NCBI GenBank assembly: GCA_024709145.1
Contig: JANJXG010000095.1
Coordinates: 1-54,779 of the forward strand
From: Bacteroidales bacterium
GTDB lineage: Bacteria; Bacteroidota; Bacteroidia; Bacteroidales; F082
Direction of reading: 5' to 3'
DNA length: 54,779 nucleotides
This document shows positions 1-9,231 of the stretch, piece after piece (position 1 is the stretch's first letter; each line of letters opens with the position of its first letter). A program made the translations under genes and the position numbers. Below the pieces are notes generated by a model. It worked only from the letters and a program-made list of their open reading frames with translations, was not told the origin of the DNA and searched no databases.

Positions 1-1
1 T

Positions 2-637
2 TCAACCCATCATGACCCCAAACAGGGTGAAGATGGTGACAAAACCAAGCAGGAAACCTGCATAAACTTCTGATTCGGTGTGAGCATCGAGCTGCAACCT
101 GGCTGATGCGGTGAGACCCGACACAAGGACAACAATGGGTAAGATTGCAAAATAATCCGGACTAAAATACAAGGCTAATGTGGCTACTCCGGCTGTTATG
201 GCCCCCACTCCCATCGTATGAAGACTGATTTTCCACCAATAATTAACGAGTAAAGCCATCAGGCTAAGCATTGTAGCTCCCAGCATATAGAGGCTGAAAA
301 CAGGATCGATTTCCCAGGATCGGCTGAGGTGAAAAAGCAAATAGAAAAAAACAGCTGTTATCAAAACCGGCAAATGACGTTCGGCCCTGTGAGGCATATG
401 GAGTGCGCTGATAAGCTTCATCCTCAGCATGATATAAAAGATTATGGCCGGGAACAGGAAAGTGATTGCCAACACATATAAACCATATATAAAAACCCAA
501 AGCGACTCCTGCTCGTGTTGCAAAGGGTCACCGAAAGTAACCAAAACAACGTAAGCCCAGGCAGGCATTAAGAGTGGATGAAAAATGATGGAAATAATTC
601 GGGGTAGCAGGGTCTCCGAAGCGGCATTCTTTGGCAT
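2..637 (-). CDS. PAP2-superfamily membrane phosphatase-like protein
   Basis: A 211-residue hydrophobic protein with about six membrane segments. Two motifs resemble the PAP2 lipid phosphatase family: SLHTMG around residues 138-143 (family motif SxHxxG) and R180-x5-H186-x3-E190 followed by YAGFLLG (family motif SRxxxxxHxxxDxxxG). The first family motif (KxxxxxxRP) is not clear, so activity is uncertain. The likely role is dephosphorylation of a membrane lipid or isoprenoid phosphate; this is inferred from the family. The gene lies 2 bp downstream of rpoN on the same strand and is probably co-transcribed with it. The stop codon is at positions 2-4, so the gene is complete. Confidence 0.7.
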   Translation of the reverse strand: MPKNAASETLLPRIISIIFHPLLMPAWAYVVLVTFGDPLQHEQESLWVFIYGLYVLAITFLFPAIIFYIMLRMKLISALHMPHRAERHLPVLITAVFFYLLFHLSRSWEIDPVFSLYMLGATMLSLMALLVNYWWKISLHTMGVGAITAGVATLALYFSPDYFAILPIVVLVSGLTASARLQLDAHTESEVYAGFLLGFVTIFTLFGVMMG

Positions 638-639
638 AT

Positions 640-2127
640 CTAGAGCTCTTTCCTCAATCGGGCTACAGGAATATTCAGCTGTTCACGGTATTTGGCAACG
701 GTTCTTCTGGCAATGTTATATCCTTTATCTTTTAGAATCGATGTCAGTTGTTCATCGGTCAGAGGTTTATCTTTGGTTTCGGCTTCAATGCAATCACTGA
801 GAATCTTTTTTATTTCGCGCGTCGAAACCTCTTCCCCGTCGTCCATCTGCATGCTTTCGCTGAAGAAACTTTTCAACAGATAAGTACCAAAAGGTGTTTG
901 CACATATTTGCTGTTGGCTACCCTTGAAATTGTTGATATATCAAGCCCCACAACTTCAGCTATATCTTTAAGTATCATAGGCCTGAGTGATGTTTCGTCA
1001 CCGGTAAGGAAATATTCCCGCTGATAAACCATGATGGCCTCCATGGTATTGTAAAGTGTGTTGTGTCGTTGCCTGATGGCATCGATAAACCACTTGGCAG
1101 AGTCAATTTTTTGTCGGATAAATACAACAGCTTCTTTATCCGTTTTGGATTTTTTGTTTTCCGAGAACATCTCAAGCATCTCGCCGTAGGTTTTGCTAAC
1201 CCGCAATTCGGGCATGTTTCGGCTGCTGAGGCTGAGTTCAAGTTCGCCGTCATTGATGTGGATGATAAAATCGGGAATGATGTAATGATTCTCTTTGGAT
1301 GATTCCATGATACTGTTGCCCGGTTTGGGGTTTAGCTTCAGAATCTCATTCAAGGCATCCTTGAGTTCATCCTCGGTAATTTCAGCTCGTTTGATAATCT
1401 TATCGTAATGCTTTTTCGTGAACTCATTGAAGAATCTGTCAATGATCATGATGGCAAGGCTGTAATCACGGTCGGGTTGTTCATCCTGAAGCCGCTCTAG
1501 TTGCAGCATCAGACACTCCTGCAGGTTTCGCGCACCAACCCCGGGCGGATCAAACTCCTGAATCACAGAGAGCACCTCAGCAAGTTCCTTTTTATTGGTT
1601 TTGATATTCATGCCAAAAAGCAGGTCATCAGCCATGGCGTCGAGTGGACGGCTCAGGTATCCTGAATCATCCAGATTTCCGATGATATAGGTTCCTATTT
1701 TCGATTTTCTTTCGTCGAGTTTGCGATATCCGAGTTGCTGTAACAAAAGCTCCTGAAAACTATCTGAGCTGGCAAATGGGATTTCATACTTTGAATCGTC
1801 GGGACTGTAATTGTTTACACTTGTGCGGTAATCGGGAATATCGTCATCGTCAGCGATGTAATCATCAAAGGTAAATTCATCGTCTTTGCTGTCATAATCA
1901 TCGCCATCATCATCATCGTAGGTATCATCATCACCATAATCAGCCTCATCTGCATCATAGTCTTCCACTTCGGCACCTTCTTCGAGTTCCAGTGCCGGGT
2001 TTTCTTCAATTTCCTGCTTAATGCGCTGCTCCAGGGCCACAGAAGGAATCTGTAAAAGCTTCATCAGCAGGATTTGCTGTGGTGATAGCTTTTGTAAGAG
2101 CTTCTGTTGTAGTCTTTGATTGAGCAT
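640..2127 (-). CDS. rpoN: RNA polymerase sigma-54 factor
   Basis: Sigma-54 (495 aa) directs RNA polymerase to -24/-12 promoters and needs an AAA+ activator to open DNA. The glutamine/leucine-rich region I fills residues 1-48. Region II is a very acidic linker: about 29 of residues 49-99 are Asp or Glu. The core-binding and HTH regions follow, and the diagnostic RpoN box ARRTVAKYRE sits at about residues 473-482, close to the C-terminus. Length is normal for the family. A matching sigma-54 activator (21561-22973) and a sigma-54-type promoter (23097-23112) are in the same window. The PAP2-like gene follows 2 bp after its stop. Confidence 0.97.
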   Translation of the reverse strand: MLNQRLQQKLLQKLSPQQILLMKLLQIPSVALEQRIKQEIEENPALELEEGAEVEDYDADEADYGDDDTYDDDDGDDYDSKDDEFTFDDYIADDDDIPDYRTSVNNYSPDDSKYEIPFASSDSFQELLLQQLGYRKLDERKSKIGTYIIGNLDDSGYLSRPLDAMADDLLFGMNIKTNKKELAEVLSVIQEFDPPGVGARNLQECLMLQLERLQDEQPDRDYSLAIMIIDRFFNEFTKKHYDKIIKRAEITEDELKDALNEILKLNPKPGNSIMESSKENHYIIPDFIIHINDGELELSLSSRNMPELRVSKTYGEMLEMFSENKKSKTDKEAVVFIRQKIDSAKWFIDAIRQRHNTLYNTMEAIMVYQREYFLTGDETSLRPMILKDIAEVVGLDISTISRVANSKYVQTPFGTYLLKSFFSESMQMDDGEEVSTREIKKILSDCIEAETKDKPLTDEQLTSILKDKGYNIARRTVAKYREQLNIPVARLRKEL

Positions 2128-2146
2128 GCCAGTTTACTTCTTTTTG

Positions 2147-2170
2147 ATCAGCTGATGTTGCCTTGGCAAC
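2147..2170 (-). promoter_or_regulatory. Two adjacent palindromes upstream of rpoN
   Basis: ATCAGCTGAT (2147-2156) and GTTGCC-tt-GGCAAC (2157-2170) are perfect palindromes lying end to end, 20-43 bp upstream of the rpoN start codon. No TAnnTTTG element is seen on this strand nearby. They could be an operator or a leader hairpin; which one cannot be told from sequence alone. Confidence 0.35.
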
Positions 2171-2319
2171 AAAATTCATCACGAATTTACGACATTTATC
2201 TTTTGTAAAACAAAATTTATCCCACTCTGTCAGGCAAATTCCTGCACTGATTTGTGAAAACAAGCTGATTCAGACGTTTTCAGCAAAATTCATGTTTATA
2301 AAAAATGTCAACCAACGGC

Positions 2320-3759
2320 TTAAAACTCACAGTTCAAGGGTGTTCTTGGGAAAGGTATGACATCTCTGATGTTTCCCATTCCGGTAACAAAAAGCATCAG
2401 ACGTTCAAAACCAAGTCCAAAACCTGCATGAGGAACGCTACCAAACTTCCTGGTTTCTAAATACCACCACATGCTTTCGACAGGGATATTCATTTCATGC
2501 ATTCTTTGAAGGAGTTTGTCGTAGACTTCCTCACGCTGTGACCCGCCAATGATTTCTCCGATTCCGGGAAAAAGCACGTCCATCGCCCGAACCGTCATTC
2601 CATCCTCATTTTGTTTCATGTAGAATGCCTTGATCTTCTTTGGATAATCAGTCAGAATGACGGGTTTCTTAAAGTGCTTTTCAACCAGATACCGCTCATG
2701 CTCCGATTGCAGGTCGGCTCCCCAATCCTCAATAGGATAGGCAAATTTGCCCTTTTTGTTGTGGTTGGAGTTTTTAAGTATTTCAATAGCAGATGTGTAA
2801 GTAATTCTTTCAAATGGATGCTCAAGCACAAAATTGAGCTTGCTGATTAACTCCATTGACTTTTCCTCAGCTTTTTTATTTTTTTCCTCCTCCTCAAGTC
2901 GCTTACTCAGGAAAGCCAGATCGTCGGCGCAGTGATCAAGGGCATATCTGATGAGATATTTTAGCATGTCTTCGGCCAGATCCATATCGTCATGGATATC
3001 ATAAAACGCGACTTCAGGCTCAATCATCCAAAATTCAGCCAGATGGCGCGAGGTATTCGAATTCTCAGCTCTGAAAGTAGGTCCAAAGGTATATACCTTT
3101 GAAAGTGCCAGAGCTGCCAACTCAGCTTCGAGCTGACCCGATACCGTGAGGTTGGTATGCTTACCAAAGAAATCCTGTTTGTAGTCAATCTCCATTTCTT
3201 CATTGAGCGGAATCTGATCGAGCTTAAGGGTGGTAACCTGAAACATTTCACCGGCACCTTCAGCGTCAGAAGCAGTGATTATGGGTGCATGAACATTATA
3301 GAAACCCCTGTCGTTGAAAAACTTATGGATTGCAAAAATCATGGCATGCCGGATGCGTGAAACTGCCCCGAAAGTATTTGTTCGAAAACGCAGGTGCGCT
3401 TTTTCGCGCAAAAACTCCAACGAATGCTTTTTAGGCTGAAGCGGATATTCATCGGGATTGGCCTCGCCCAACAGCTCAATCGAACGAACAGAGAGTTCAA
3501 CCCGTTGGCCGCTGCCGGCAGAAGGCACCAACAGGCCTATGGCCGAAATGGCTGCTCCGGTGTGCATGAGCGACAAAGCTTCCTCGGGAATCTGATCAAG
3601 ATCGACAACCAACTGGAGATTATGGATCGTTGAACCATCGTTCAACGCGATGAAGGCAACATTTTTACTCGAACGTTTGGTTCTGACCCAACCTTTCACA
3701 TTCATTTCCTGCGCAAAGTCTTCGCTTTGGAGGGCTACTTTGATTTCTGTACGTTTCAC
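2320..3759 (-). CDS. asnS: Asparaginyl-tRNA synthetase
   Basis: Charges tRNA-Asn with asparagine in the cytoplasm (class IIb synthetase, 479 aa). An N-terminal OB-fold anticodon-binding domain (about residues 15-110, starting [16 protein letters not shown]) is followed by the catalytic core. Class II motif 2 is visible as [20 protein letters not shown], and motif 3 as [10 protein letters not shown] near the C-terminus, where the arginine binds ATP. Before motif 3 comes IIGGSQREE, typical of AsnRS. The gene is followed by 192 bp of non-coding DNA before rpoN and is probably its own transcription unit. Confidence 0.97.
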   Translation of the reverse strand: MKRTEIKVALQSEDFAQEMNVKGWVRTKRSSKNVAFIALNDGSTIHNLQLVVDLDQIPEEALSLMHTGAAISAIGLLVPSAGSGQRVELSVRSIELLGEANPDEYPLQPKKHSLEFLREKAHLRFRTNTFGAVSRIRHAMIFAIHKFFNDRGFYNVHAPIITASDAEGAGEMFQVTTLKLDQIPLNEEMEIDYKQDFFGKHTNLTVSGQLEAELAALALSKVYTFGPTFRAENSNTSRHLAEFWMIEPEVAFYDIHDDMDLAEDMLKYLIRYALDHCADDLAFLSKRLEEEEKNKKAEEKSMELISKLNFVLEHPFERITYTSAIEILKNSNHNKKGKFAYPIEDWGADLQSEHERYLVEKHFKKPVILTDYPKKIKAFYMKQNEDGMTVRAMDVLFPGIGEIIGGSQREEVYDKLLQRMHEMNIPVESMWWYLETRKFGSVPHAGFGLGFERLMLFVTGMGNIRDVIPFPRTPLNCEF

Positions 3760-3964
3760 GTTTTTGCTGATTATGTTGAAAAGAAGTGCAAAAAAACAAA
3801 AAAAGGGGCTTTGATTTATAAATACTTTGAAATTAATCTAGTTGTATATTGATTATCAATTCATTAATATTAGTCATCAGGATGGAAGAAGCTTATAAAA
3901 CTTTTTACTTCATACTTTGTTTCTTGTGGAATGAGATATTGAAGCAGTTTCATCACCACTGCCG

Positions 3965-3972
3965 TATCTTTG
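3965..3972 (+). promoter_or_regulatory. Bacteroidota-type promoter of DAHP synthase gene
   Basis: TATCTTTG matches the TAnnTTTG -7 element. A TTG at 3939-3941 is a possible -33 element (23-bp spacer, slightly long). It lies only 17 bp upstream of the ATG at 3990 and supports that start over an earlier in-frame ATG at 3849. Confidence 0.6.
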
Positions 3973-3989
3973 CAGACAGGAATCAGATC

Positions 3990-5090
3990 ATGACAACAGC
4001 AATACAAATTGATAAGCGTTCATTTTTTGCAACAGAAGGCAACAAACCGTATATCATCAGCGGGCCCTGCAGTGCCGAAAACGAACATCAGGTTATCCAG
4101 ACAGCACTTCAACTTCAGGCTACAAACCGAATTCATCTGTTTCGGGCCGGTATCTGGAAGCCACGAACAAGACCTGGCGGATTCGAGGGTGTTGGAATCA
4201 AAGGTCTGAAATGGTTGCAAAAAGTAAAAGAACTCACCTCTTTTAAGTTAACGGTTGAAGTTGCCAAACCCGAACACATCGAGGCAGCGTTGGCACATAA
4301 TATTGACAGTCTTTGGGTCGGTGCCCGAACGGTTGTAAATCCTTTTTCAGTTCAGGAGCTCGCTGAAGCGCTGAGGGGAACCAATATTCCCCTGCTCATC
4401 AAAAACCCGTTGACTCCTGATCTCAAATTGTGGATTGGTGCCATCGAGCGCTTTAAAAAATCGGGAACCGATCAAATTGCAGCTGTTCACAGAGGCTTTC
4501 ATTATTTCGCCAAATCGCCTTACCGCAATGCCCCAATGTGGGAAATCCCGATAGAACTGAAACGACTGATGCCCGACTTGCCGCTTATCACCGATATTAG
4601 CCATATCAGCGGCAGGCGGGAGTTGTTGTCCGAAATAGCTCAAAAAGCACTTGATCTTGAGACAGATGGCTTGATGATTGAAAGCCATTTTAGTCCGGAT
4701 GAAGCCAAAACTGACGCCGCACAACAAATCACTCCTGCCGATCTCAATGAGTTGCTCGCCTCATTACGCCTCAGTCAGCGTTCGGATTTATTAGGTTTTG
4801 CATTTCCGCTGGAAAAACTGAGAACCGAAATCGATAAACTCGACGGTGAATTGCTGCAACTTTTAGCCAGGCGTATGGAAATTATCCATGAAATTGGCCT
4901 TTACAAGAAGGAAAATAACCTGTCGATATTGCAGCTGAAAAGATGGCAACACATCATCGACGATCGTTTGTCAATCGGAAGCGAACTAGGTCTGGATCAG
5001 GAATTTCTTATGCAACTTCTTGAATTGGTGCATGACGCATCGCTTAAAAAGCAAGATGAGATTTTTAATCAGTCCAACCAATCAACCTGA
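3990..5090 (+). CDS. Bifunctional DAHP synthase / chorismate mutase
   Basis: Catalyses the first step of the shikimate pathway (PEP + erythrose 4-phosphate to DAHP) and, through a C-terminal AroQ-type domain, chorismate to prephenate. The synthase domain shows GPCSAEN and RAGIWKPRTRPGGFEG near its start, and ends with the NITDISHISG-like region and the metal-binding IESH. The mutase helix follows (LRTEIDKLDGELLQLLARRMEIIHEIG). The fusion order matches Prevotella-type enzymes, where the mutase domain gives prephenate feedback control. Start chosen at 3990 (366 aa) because a promoter element lies at 3965-3972 and the upstream 47 codons look like non-coding leader. It converges with corA, 3 bp apart. 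No other aromatic genes are adjacent. Confidence 0.93.
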   Translation: MTTAIQIDKRSFFATEGNKPYIISGPCSAENEHQVIQTALQLQATNRIHLFRAGIWKPRTRPGGFEGVGIKGLKWLQKVKELTSFKLTVEVAKPEHIEAALAHNIDSLWVGARTVVNPFSVQELAEALRGTNIPLLIKNPLTPDLKLWIGAIERFKKSGTDQIAAVHRGFHYFAKSPYRNAPMWEIPIELKRLMPDLPLITDISHISGRRELLSEIAQKALDLETDGLMIESHFSPDEAKTDAAQQITPADLNELLASLRLSQRSDLLGFAFPLEKLRTEIDKLDGELLQLLARRMEIIHEIGLYKKENNLSILQLKRWQHIIDDRLSIGSELGLDQEFLMQLLELVHDASLKKQDEIFNQSNQST

Positions 5091-5093
5091 TCT

Positions 5094-6002
5094 TTACATC
5101 CACCGGCGACGGCGGAAATAAAGAATCATGCCTATGGTTAAGGCTCCCATTCCAATAACCAACACCCAAAAGGCAACTGCCATTTGTTGCATCGGCAGCA
5201 TCACGTTCATCCCATAAAGACTAGTGATGAAGGTAAGCGGGAGGATAATCACCGAAATCAGGGTTAGAATCTTCATGATTTCGTTGGTTTTGTTGGTCTG
5301 CATCGAATCGAATGTCTTTGACAAACCCTCAATCAGGTCTTCATAATCTTCGGTCATATCCCAAACTTTCTGATAATAATCCAGGATGTTTCCCCAATAT
5401 TCCTCCATATTGTCGGCAAAGCCACTAATTTGACCTGTTTCAAACTTATGAAACAAGCGAAGTTGCGGCTTGAAAATCGTATTGACAAGGATGATATTTT
5501 TACGCGTAACCGAAATGCGTTCGATGATCTTTACAGGTTTGTTGTTAAAAAGTTCGCGGTTGATCAGCTCGAGATCGAGTCCGGTTTTTCTGAGCAAATA
5601 AATTGATTCGGACATGAGCCTTTCGAGCAGTTTATACAACAACGCGTCCGAAGTACCAATCTCAAAGTCCTGATCATTCTCCTCAGCTTGTTTGTATTCA
5701 CCAAACATTTGCCCGGCCAGCCAGGGATTTTTTTCGATGGTGATGATATAATCTTCACCCCAGAAAATCTTCACCTCCTTGGTTTTGATGAAAAGATTCT
5801 GCTTATCGAAATTGGGAAAATGGAGAATTAAAAAATAATAATCGTCATAGATGTCGATTTTTGGTCGTTGATTGAGCGATTTACAATCCTCAATATCAAG
5901 GGGATGGAAGTGAAACTTATCCCTTAGAAAATCAAAATCCTTATCTATAGGCTGGTGTATGTGATGCCAGCGCAACCTCCCCATTTTAACCGTTTCAATC
6001 AT
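5094..6002 (-). CDS. corA: CorA-family magnesium/divalent cation transporter
   Basis: Inner-membrane channel for Mg2+ (possibly Co2+ or Ni2+). The 302-aa protein has the CorA plan: a soluble N-terminal alpha/beta domain, a long helical stalk (about residues 150-240), and two C-terminal membrane helices. The signature YGMN ends the first helix (SLYGMNVMLP), and the second helix ends in a basic tail (RRRRWM). The loop carries no obvious extra domain. A TAACTTTG -7 element on this strand is at 6066-6073. The gene ends 3 bp from the DAHP synthase stop, with no room for a separate terminator. Confidence 0.93.
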   Translation of the reverse strand: MIETVKMGRLRWHHIHQPIDKDFDFLRDKFHFHPLDIEDCKSLNQRPKIDIYDDYYFLILHFPNFDKQNLFIKTKEVKIFWGEDYIITIEKNPWLAGQMFGEYKQAEENDQDFEIGTSDALLYKLLERLMSESIYLLRKTGLDLELINRELFNNKPVKIIERISVTRKNIILVNTIFKPQLRLFHKFETGQISGFADNMEEYWGNILDYYQKVWDMTEDYEDLIEGLSKTFDSMQTNKTNEIMKILTLISVIILPLTFITSLYGMNVMLPMQQMAVAFWVLVIGMGALTIGMILYFRRRRWM

Positions 6003-6065
6003 AGGCCGACTTTGTTAAAGAACATTTGACCGGGTTTGTTGTTGTCCACCGGAGCAGACAGGCTC

Positions 6066-6073
6066 CAAAGTTA
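6066..6073 (-). promoter_or_regulatory. Promoter -7 element for corA
   Basis: The minus strand reads TAACTTTG, a full match to TAnnTTTG, about 64 bp upstream of the corA ATG. No convincing -33 element was found. Confidence 0.5.
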
Positions 6074-6177
6074 CGTGATTTTGCAAGTGAATCATGCATT
6101 AAACAATTATTTTTAGAGAGCATACAAAGCTTCACATTTCATTATGAGTAACTTAACCTTTTCTTCAGCTTACCAAT

Positions 6178-6209
6178 AAAAAAGCCTTCCGGAACCGAAT
6201 CCGAAAGGC
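6178..6209 (-). terminator. Rho-independent terminator after the M14 peptidase gene
   Basis: Stem 6184-6193 (GCCTTCCGGA) pairs with 6200-6209 (TCCGAAAGGC) with one mismatch and a 6-nt loop. On the minus strand it is followed by a run of six T (6178-6183). It starts 24 bp past the stop of the minus-strand peptidase gene. Confidence 0.85.
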
Positions 6210-6232
6210 TCTTCTGTTTTCTGTTTCAACAG

Positions 6233-8575
6233 CTATTCAACGATTAATTTAACCGGTTTTGATGTGGCGTTGTGCCGCACAAAATAAACGCCTCCTGCCA
6301 ATTTGTTTAGCGGAAGAGTGATAGATTTCGCTTCGTTGAATACTGCCTGGGTCAACACAATTTTTCCGTGGATATCGGTTACGGTAATCACTTCGCCTGT
6401 TTCAAATGAAGTATCATTTACTAACGTAACTGATTGTGCAGCAGGATTTGGAAACAACACACAACCCGCTCCTGCACTCGTTTCCGGCAGTGCAGTTTCA
6501 ACATTCAGCATCACTATTTTCATGTCATCGAAATAAAATCCGTCTTCGGTCACCGAGCCATCACTGGTGAGCACAAAGCGGAGCTGAAAAGCAGTCCCGG
6601 CAAAAGGAGTCAGGTCAATTTCTTCTTTAACCCAGGCCGAACTGCCATCATATAAAGGCTGTCCCGGCAATTGATTGCTGTTACCAGCTTTGGTGTATTT
6701 CCCTGCCAAAGGCGTCCAGCTTAGCGAGCCTGATGGCTTGATCAGCAGCTGAACATAGTCCCAGCCGGCTTCGATCTCCCATTTCGCCCAGAAACTAAGA
6801 TTGGCATAAGGGGTTTCGGGCAGTTCAATCATTTGCGAAAGCGTAATCATTGAGTTTGCATTGTTTCCATATTCACCAAATGGTGAATCGGTGATTGATG
6901 CCGGAGCTGAGACGAAAGATGATGTTGTAATTCCCCAGCCGGTCGTAGTCCAATTGGCAGTTTGATCACAGGCATCATCGAGTAGTACAAGGGTATTGCC
7001 GAACATCTTGGTAATGGTGTCAGTAGTAATAGTTTCACCATTATCAACCGTCAGCAGGAACCGAAATTCCGTGCCGCTTTGAACGGAACTTTGCAGGTTG
7101 ATCAGAATTGAGTCGCTGACAATTTCGAGCATCCCTAACTGTGGCAACACAACTGGATCACCCACCGAAACGATGTGATCATCAAGCGGGCTGATGCTGA
7201 CAATCCAATTATCAGGATTGCCAAAACCCAATCGCTGCAAATCAAAATGGAAATAAAAGTCACGCTGCCCGGTAAGAGCATCCGTTTTGTCAGTTACACT
7301 GGCGTAATTTCCCGAAAGGTGAGCAGCCAGCATATTCTGAATCATATTTTCCTGGCAGAGCGGAATGATGCGGTTGATAGAGGGCCAAAATCCATCCCCG
7401 TCATTCCCTACTTCCGGCGTGTAGGAAAAAATAGCATTCTTGTTCTCTGTGTCACCATACATATAATCATCCGAACCACCATTGGTTGGGTAGATCGTGG
7501 AGCTTCCCGGTCCGTAAACATAATGATTGTCACGTGTCATCATGGTGGCATGGGCATAAAAAATGGCGTCATCCGGACAAGGTTGATCAGTATATCCCCA
7601 AGGATAAAGCAGTAAGTTACTGTAAGAATGATAATTCAAAGCAATTTTGAATTCATGGTTTTCGGCAAATGTTTTCAGATTACTGGTTTCAGGCTCACTG
7701 AAAGGTGCTGGTCCGCGGTAAGTCAAATCCGATGGATTGGGTGAAGATCCATTGTTGTCTAGACCCCACTTATACCCAAAATTGCGGTTGATGTCCACCC
7801 CAAAGGATCCGATGTTATTGCGGCGGTTTTTGCGCCACATGCCTCCGCCACCGGGGTCGGTCTGTTGGTTGTAAAGATAACCATCCGGGTTGGCAACCGG
7901 AACAAAATACAACTCCCTGCTATTAACCAAAGATTGAATTTCAGGATTCGAGGCATAGTTTTCGAGTAAATGGAGCATGAAATAAATCATTTGCTGCACG
8001 CCAATGCCTTCGCGGGCATGAATGAGAGAAGTATAAAGAACCTGAGGCTCATCCTCAGTTTCATTCGGATTATCACTAATTTTGACAAACCACACTGGAT
8101 TGCCCAGGTGTGAAGGGTTTAACGGATCGATTGGTTGCCTCAAAGTAATCAGTTCAGGCCATTGCGAAGCCATAAAATCAAGCTTGGCAAGCACCTGATC
8201 ATACGTGTAAAATCCTCCCATTGAGCCGTATTCCCAGTTGGCAGGAACAGGAAATTCAACTGAAGGATCGCGGTTGATTGGTGTTGCGGCTTCTGATTCA
8301 ATTCGCTGACGGTAAAACATGCCCACATCCTCAATCAGGCTTTTAACCGAAAACCCTGCCTCAACAACGCGGTTAATTTCCTCAACACTCAAGTCAGTGA
8401 CTAAAAAAAGATCCTTTTTATAAGAACCTTCAGTTACATCAATACCTGTAGCAGCAAGCTGTTGCATGGTTTTTCCTTCGAGTGAAATCTGCACGCGTTT
8501 ATAAACAGTTTGTTCTTGCGCTGACGATACCCCGAATAATGTCAACGCCATTAAAATGGTAAATAAATATTTCAT
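6233..8575 (-). CDS. Secreted M14 zinc carboxypeptidase with T9SS sorting domain
   Basis: Predicted extracellular metallocarboxypeptidase (780 aa). A signal peptide (residues 1-19, ending VSSAQ) precedes the M14 domain. Zinc ligands are visible as H186 and E189 in HAREG and H316 in LNYHSYS; E388 in YTPEVGND is the likely catalytic glutamate. DINRNFGYKWG (261-271) is typical of the family. Residues about 520-690 form a beta-sandwich region resembling those found in secreted metalloproteases. The last ~75 residues are a type A T9SS sorting domain (LFPNPAAQS, GGVYFVRH, ending KLIVE), so export across the outer membrane by T9SS is expected. A terminator follows. Substrate specificity cannot be read from sequence. 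Confidence 0.93.
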   Translation of the reverse strand: MKYLFTILMALTLFGVSSAQEQTVYKRVQISLEGKTMQQLAATGIDVTEGSYKKDLFLVTDLSVEEINRVVEAGFSVKSLIEDVGMFYRQRIESEAATPINRDPSVEFPVPANWEYGSMGGFYTYDQVLAKLDFMASQWPELITLRQPIDPLNPSHLGNPVWFVKISDNPNETEDEPQVLYTSLIHAREGIGVQQMIYFMLHLLENYASNPEIQSLVNSRELYFVPVANPDGYLYNQQTDPGGGGMWRKNRRNNIGSFGVDINRNFGYKWGLDNNGSSPNPSDLTYRGPAPFSEPETSNLKTFAENHEFKIALNYHSYSNLLLYPWGYTDQPCPDDAIFYAHATMMTRDNHYVYGPGSSTIYPTNGGSDDYMYGDTENKNAIFSYTPEVGNDGDGFWPSINRIIPLCQENMIQNMLAAHLSGNYASVTDKTDALTGQRDFYFHFDLQRLGFGNPDNWIVSISPLDDHIVSVGDPVVLPQLGMLEIVSDSILINLQSSVQSGTEFRFLLTVDNGETITTDTITKMFGNTLVLLDDACDQTANWTTTGWGITTSSFVSAPASITDSPFGEYGNNANSMITLSQMIELPETPYANLSFWAKWEIEAGWDYVQLLIKPSGSLSWTPLAGKYTKAGNSNQLPGQPLYDGSSAWVKEEIDLTPFAGTAFQLRFVLTSDGSVTEDGFYFDDMKIVMLNVETALPETSAGAGCVLFPNPAAQSVTLVNDTSFETGEVITVTDIHGKIVLTQAVFNEAKSITLPLNKLAGGVYFVRHNATSKPVKLIVE

Positions 8576-8609
8576 TGTTTGGGATTAAAAATGAAGTGGT
8601 AAAATTAGG

Positions 8610-8646
8610 AAAAATCAGCTTGTGCCGGCTCAGCTCATTTTTTAAG
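8610..8646 (-). terminator. Candidate terminator after gldD
   Basis: AAAAATCAGCT (8610-8620) pairs with AGCTCATTTTT (from 8632) with one mismatch, giving an A/T-flanked hairpin between gldD and the M14 gene. It is consistent with the end of the mutY-ssb-gldE-gldD unit. The loop is GC-rich and the stem core only 4 bp, so this is tentative. Confidence 0.4.
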
Positions 8647-8664
8647 AAATTGAAAAAACATCGT

Positions 8665-9231
8665 CTACTTCCAGTTCACACTTGCAGCAAGGTGTTCCAT
8701 ATCCGACTTGATGTGGTTGATTACAGGCTCAATAGAATCATTGTTTGGCCTGAAATCAAAATAAAGAGCTACCCTGACAAAGTGCCGGATGGAATCTGTG
8801 ACATAAAATTGAACAGGTGAAGCGACACCTTTACCCCTTATAAAGTAAAACATACCTCCAGTTGTCATGTCCGGGTTTAAAAACACACTGTCGGTGATCG
8901 AGCTTGCCTTTGGAAGGTGTTTAAATGCCATTGTCCGGGCATCTTCAAGATACATTGGCAAATTGTTGTCGACTGACTTATAACTGAGGTATAATGCTGC
9001 TTGCAAATCAGGATAACGCAAAGTAAACCAATCTGTTGCCGATTGATCAACTTCCACAATACAATCTTCGGGATATTCAAAGCTAAAGTGTTGGGCTTGT
9101 TGAAATTTCACAAACTTTGACGGTTGGATGTCAATTCTGAAATATCCCCTTGGCTTGGGGGTGTAGGCCTCCTCGCAAGCTATCAGGCTTAATAAAAACA
9201 AGAAAATGAAGATAGCGAGGGCCTTTTTCAT
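8665..9231 (-). CDS. gldD: Gliding motility lipoprotein GldD
   Basis: 188-aa lipoprotein: hydrophobic signal with lipobox ending at C19 (LSLIAC), followed by EEAYTPKPRGYFRIDI, the characteristic GldD opening. GldD is required for gliding motility and T9SS function in Flavobacterium johnsoniae; its exact role in the envelope is not settled. The start codon overlaps the gldE stop by 4 bp (ATGA), so the two genes are translationally coupled. Two T9SS cargo proteins are encoded in this window, which fits an active system. Confidence 0.93.
   Translation of the reverse strand: MKKALAIFIFLFLLSLIACEEAYTPKPRGYFRIDIQPSKFVKFQQAQHFSFEYPEDCIVEVDQSATDWFTLRYPDLQAALYLSYKSVDNNLPMYLEDARTMAFKHLPKASSITDSVFLNPDMTTGGMFYFIRGKGVASPVQFYVTDSIRHFVRVALYFDFRPNNDSIEPVINHIKSDMEHLAASVNWK

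Noticed and set aside
1815-2009. Methionine-rich ORF inside rpoN
   Set aside because: It is a frame-shifted shadow of the acidic GAT/GAC codons of rpoN.
3849-3989. N-terminal extension of DAHP synthase from the ATG at 3849
   Set aside because: A -7 promoter element and short leader place the start at 3990; the extra residues have no match to the family.
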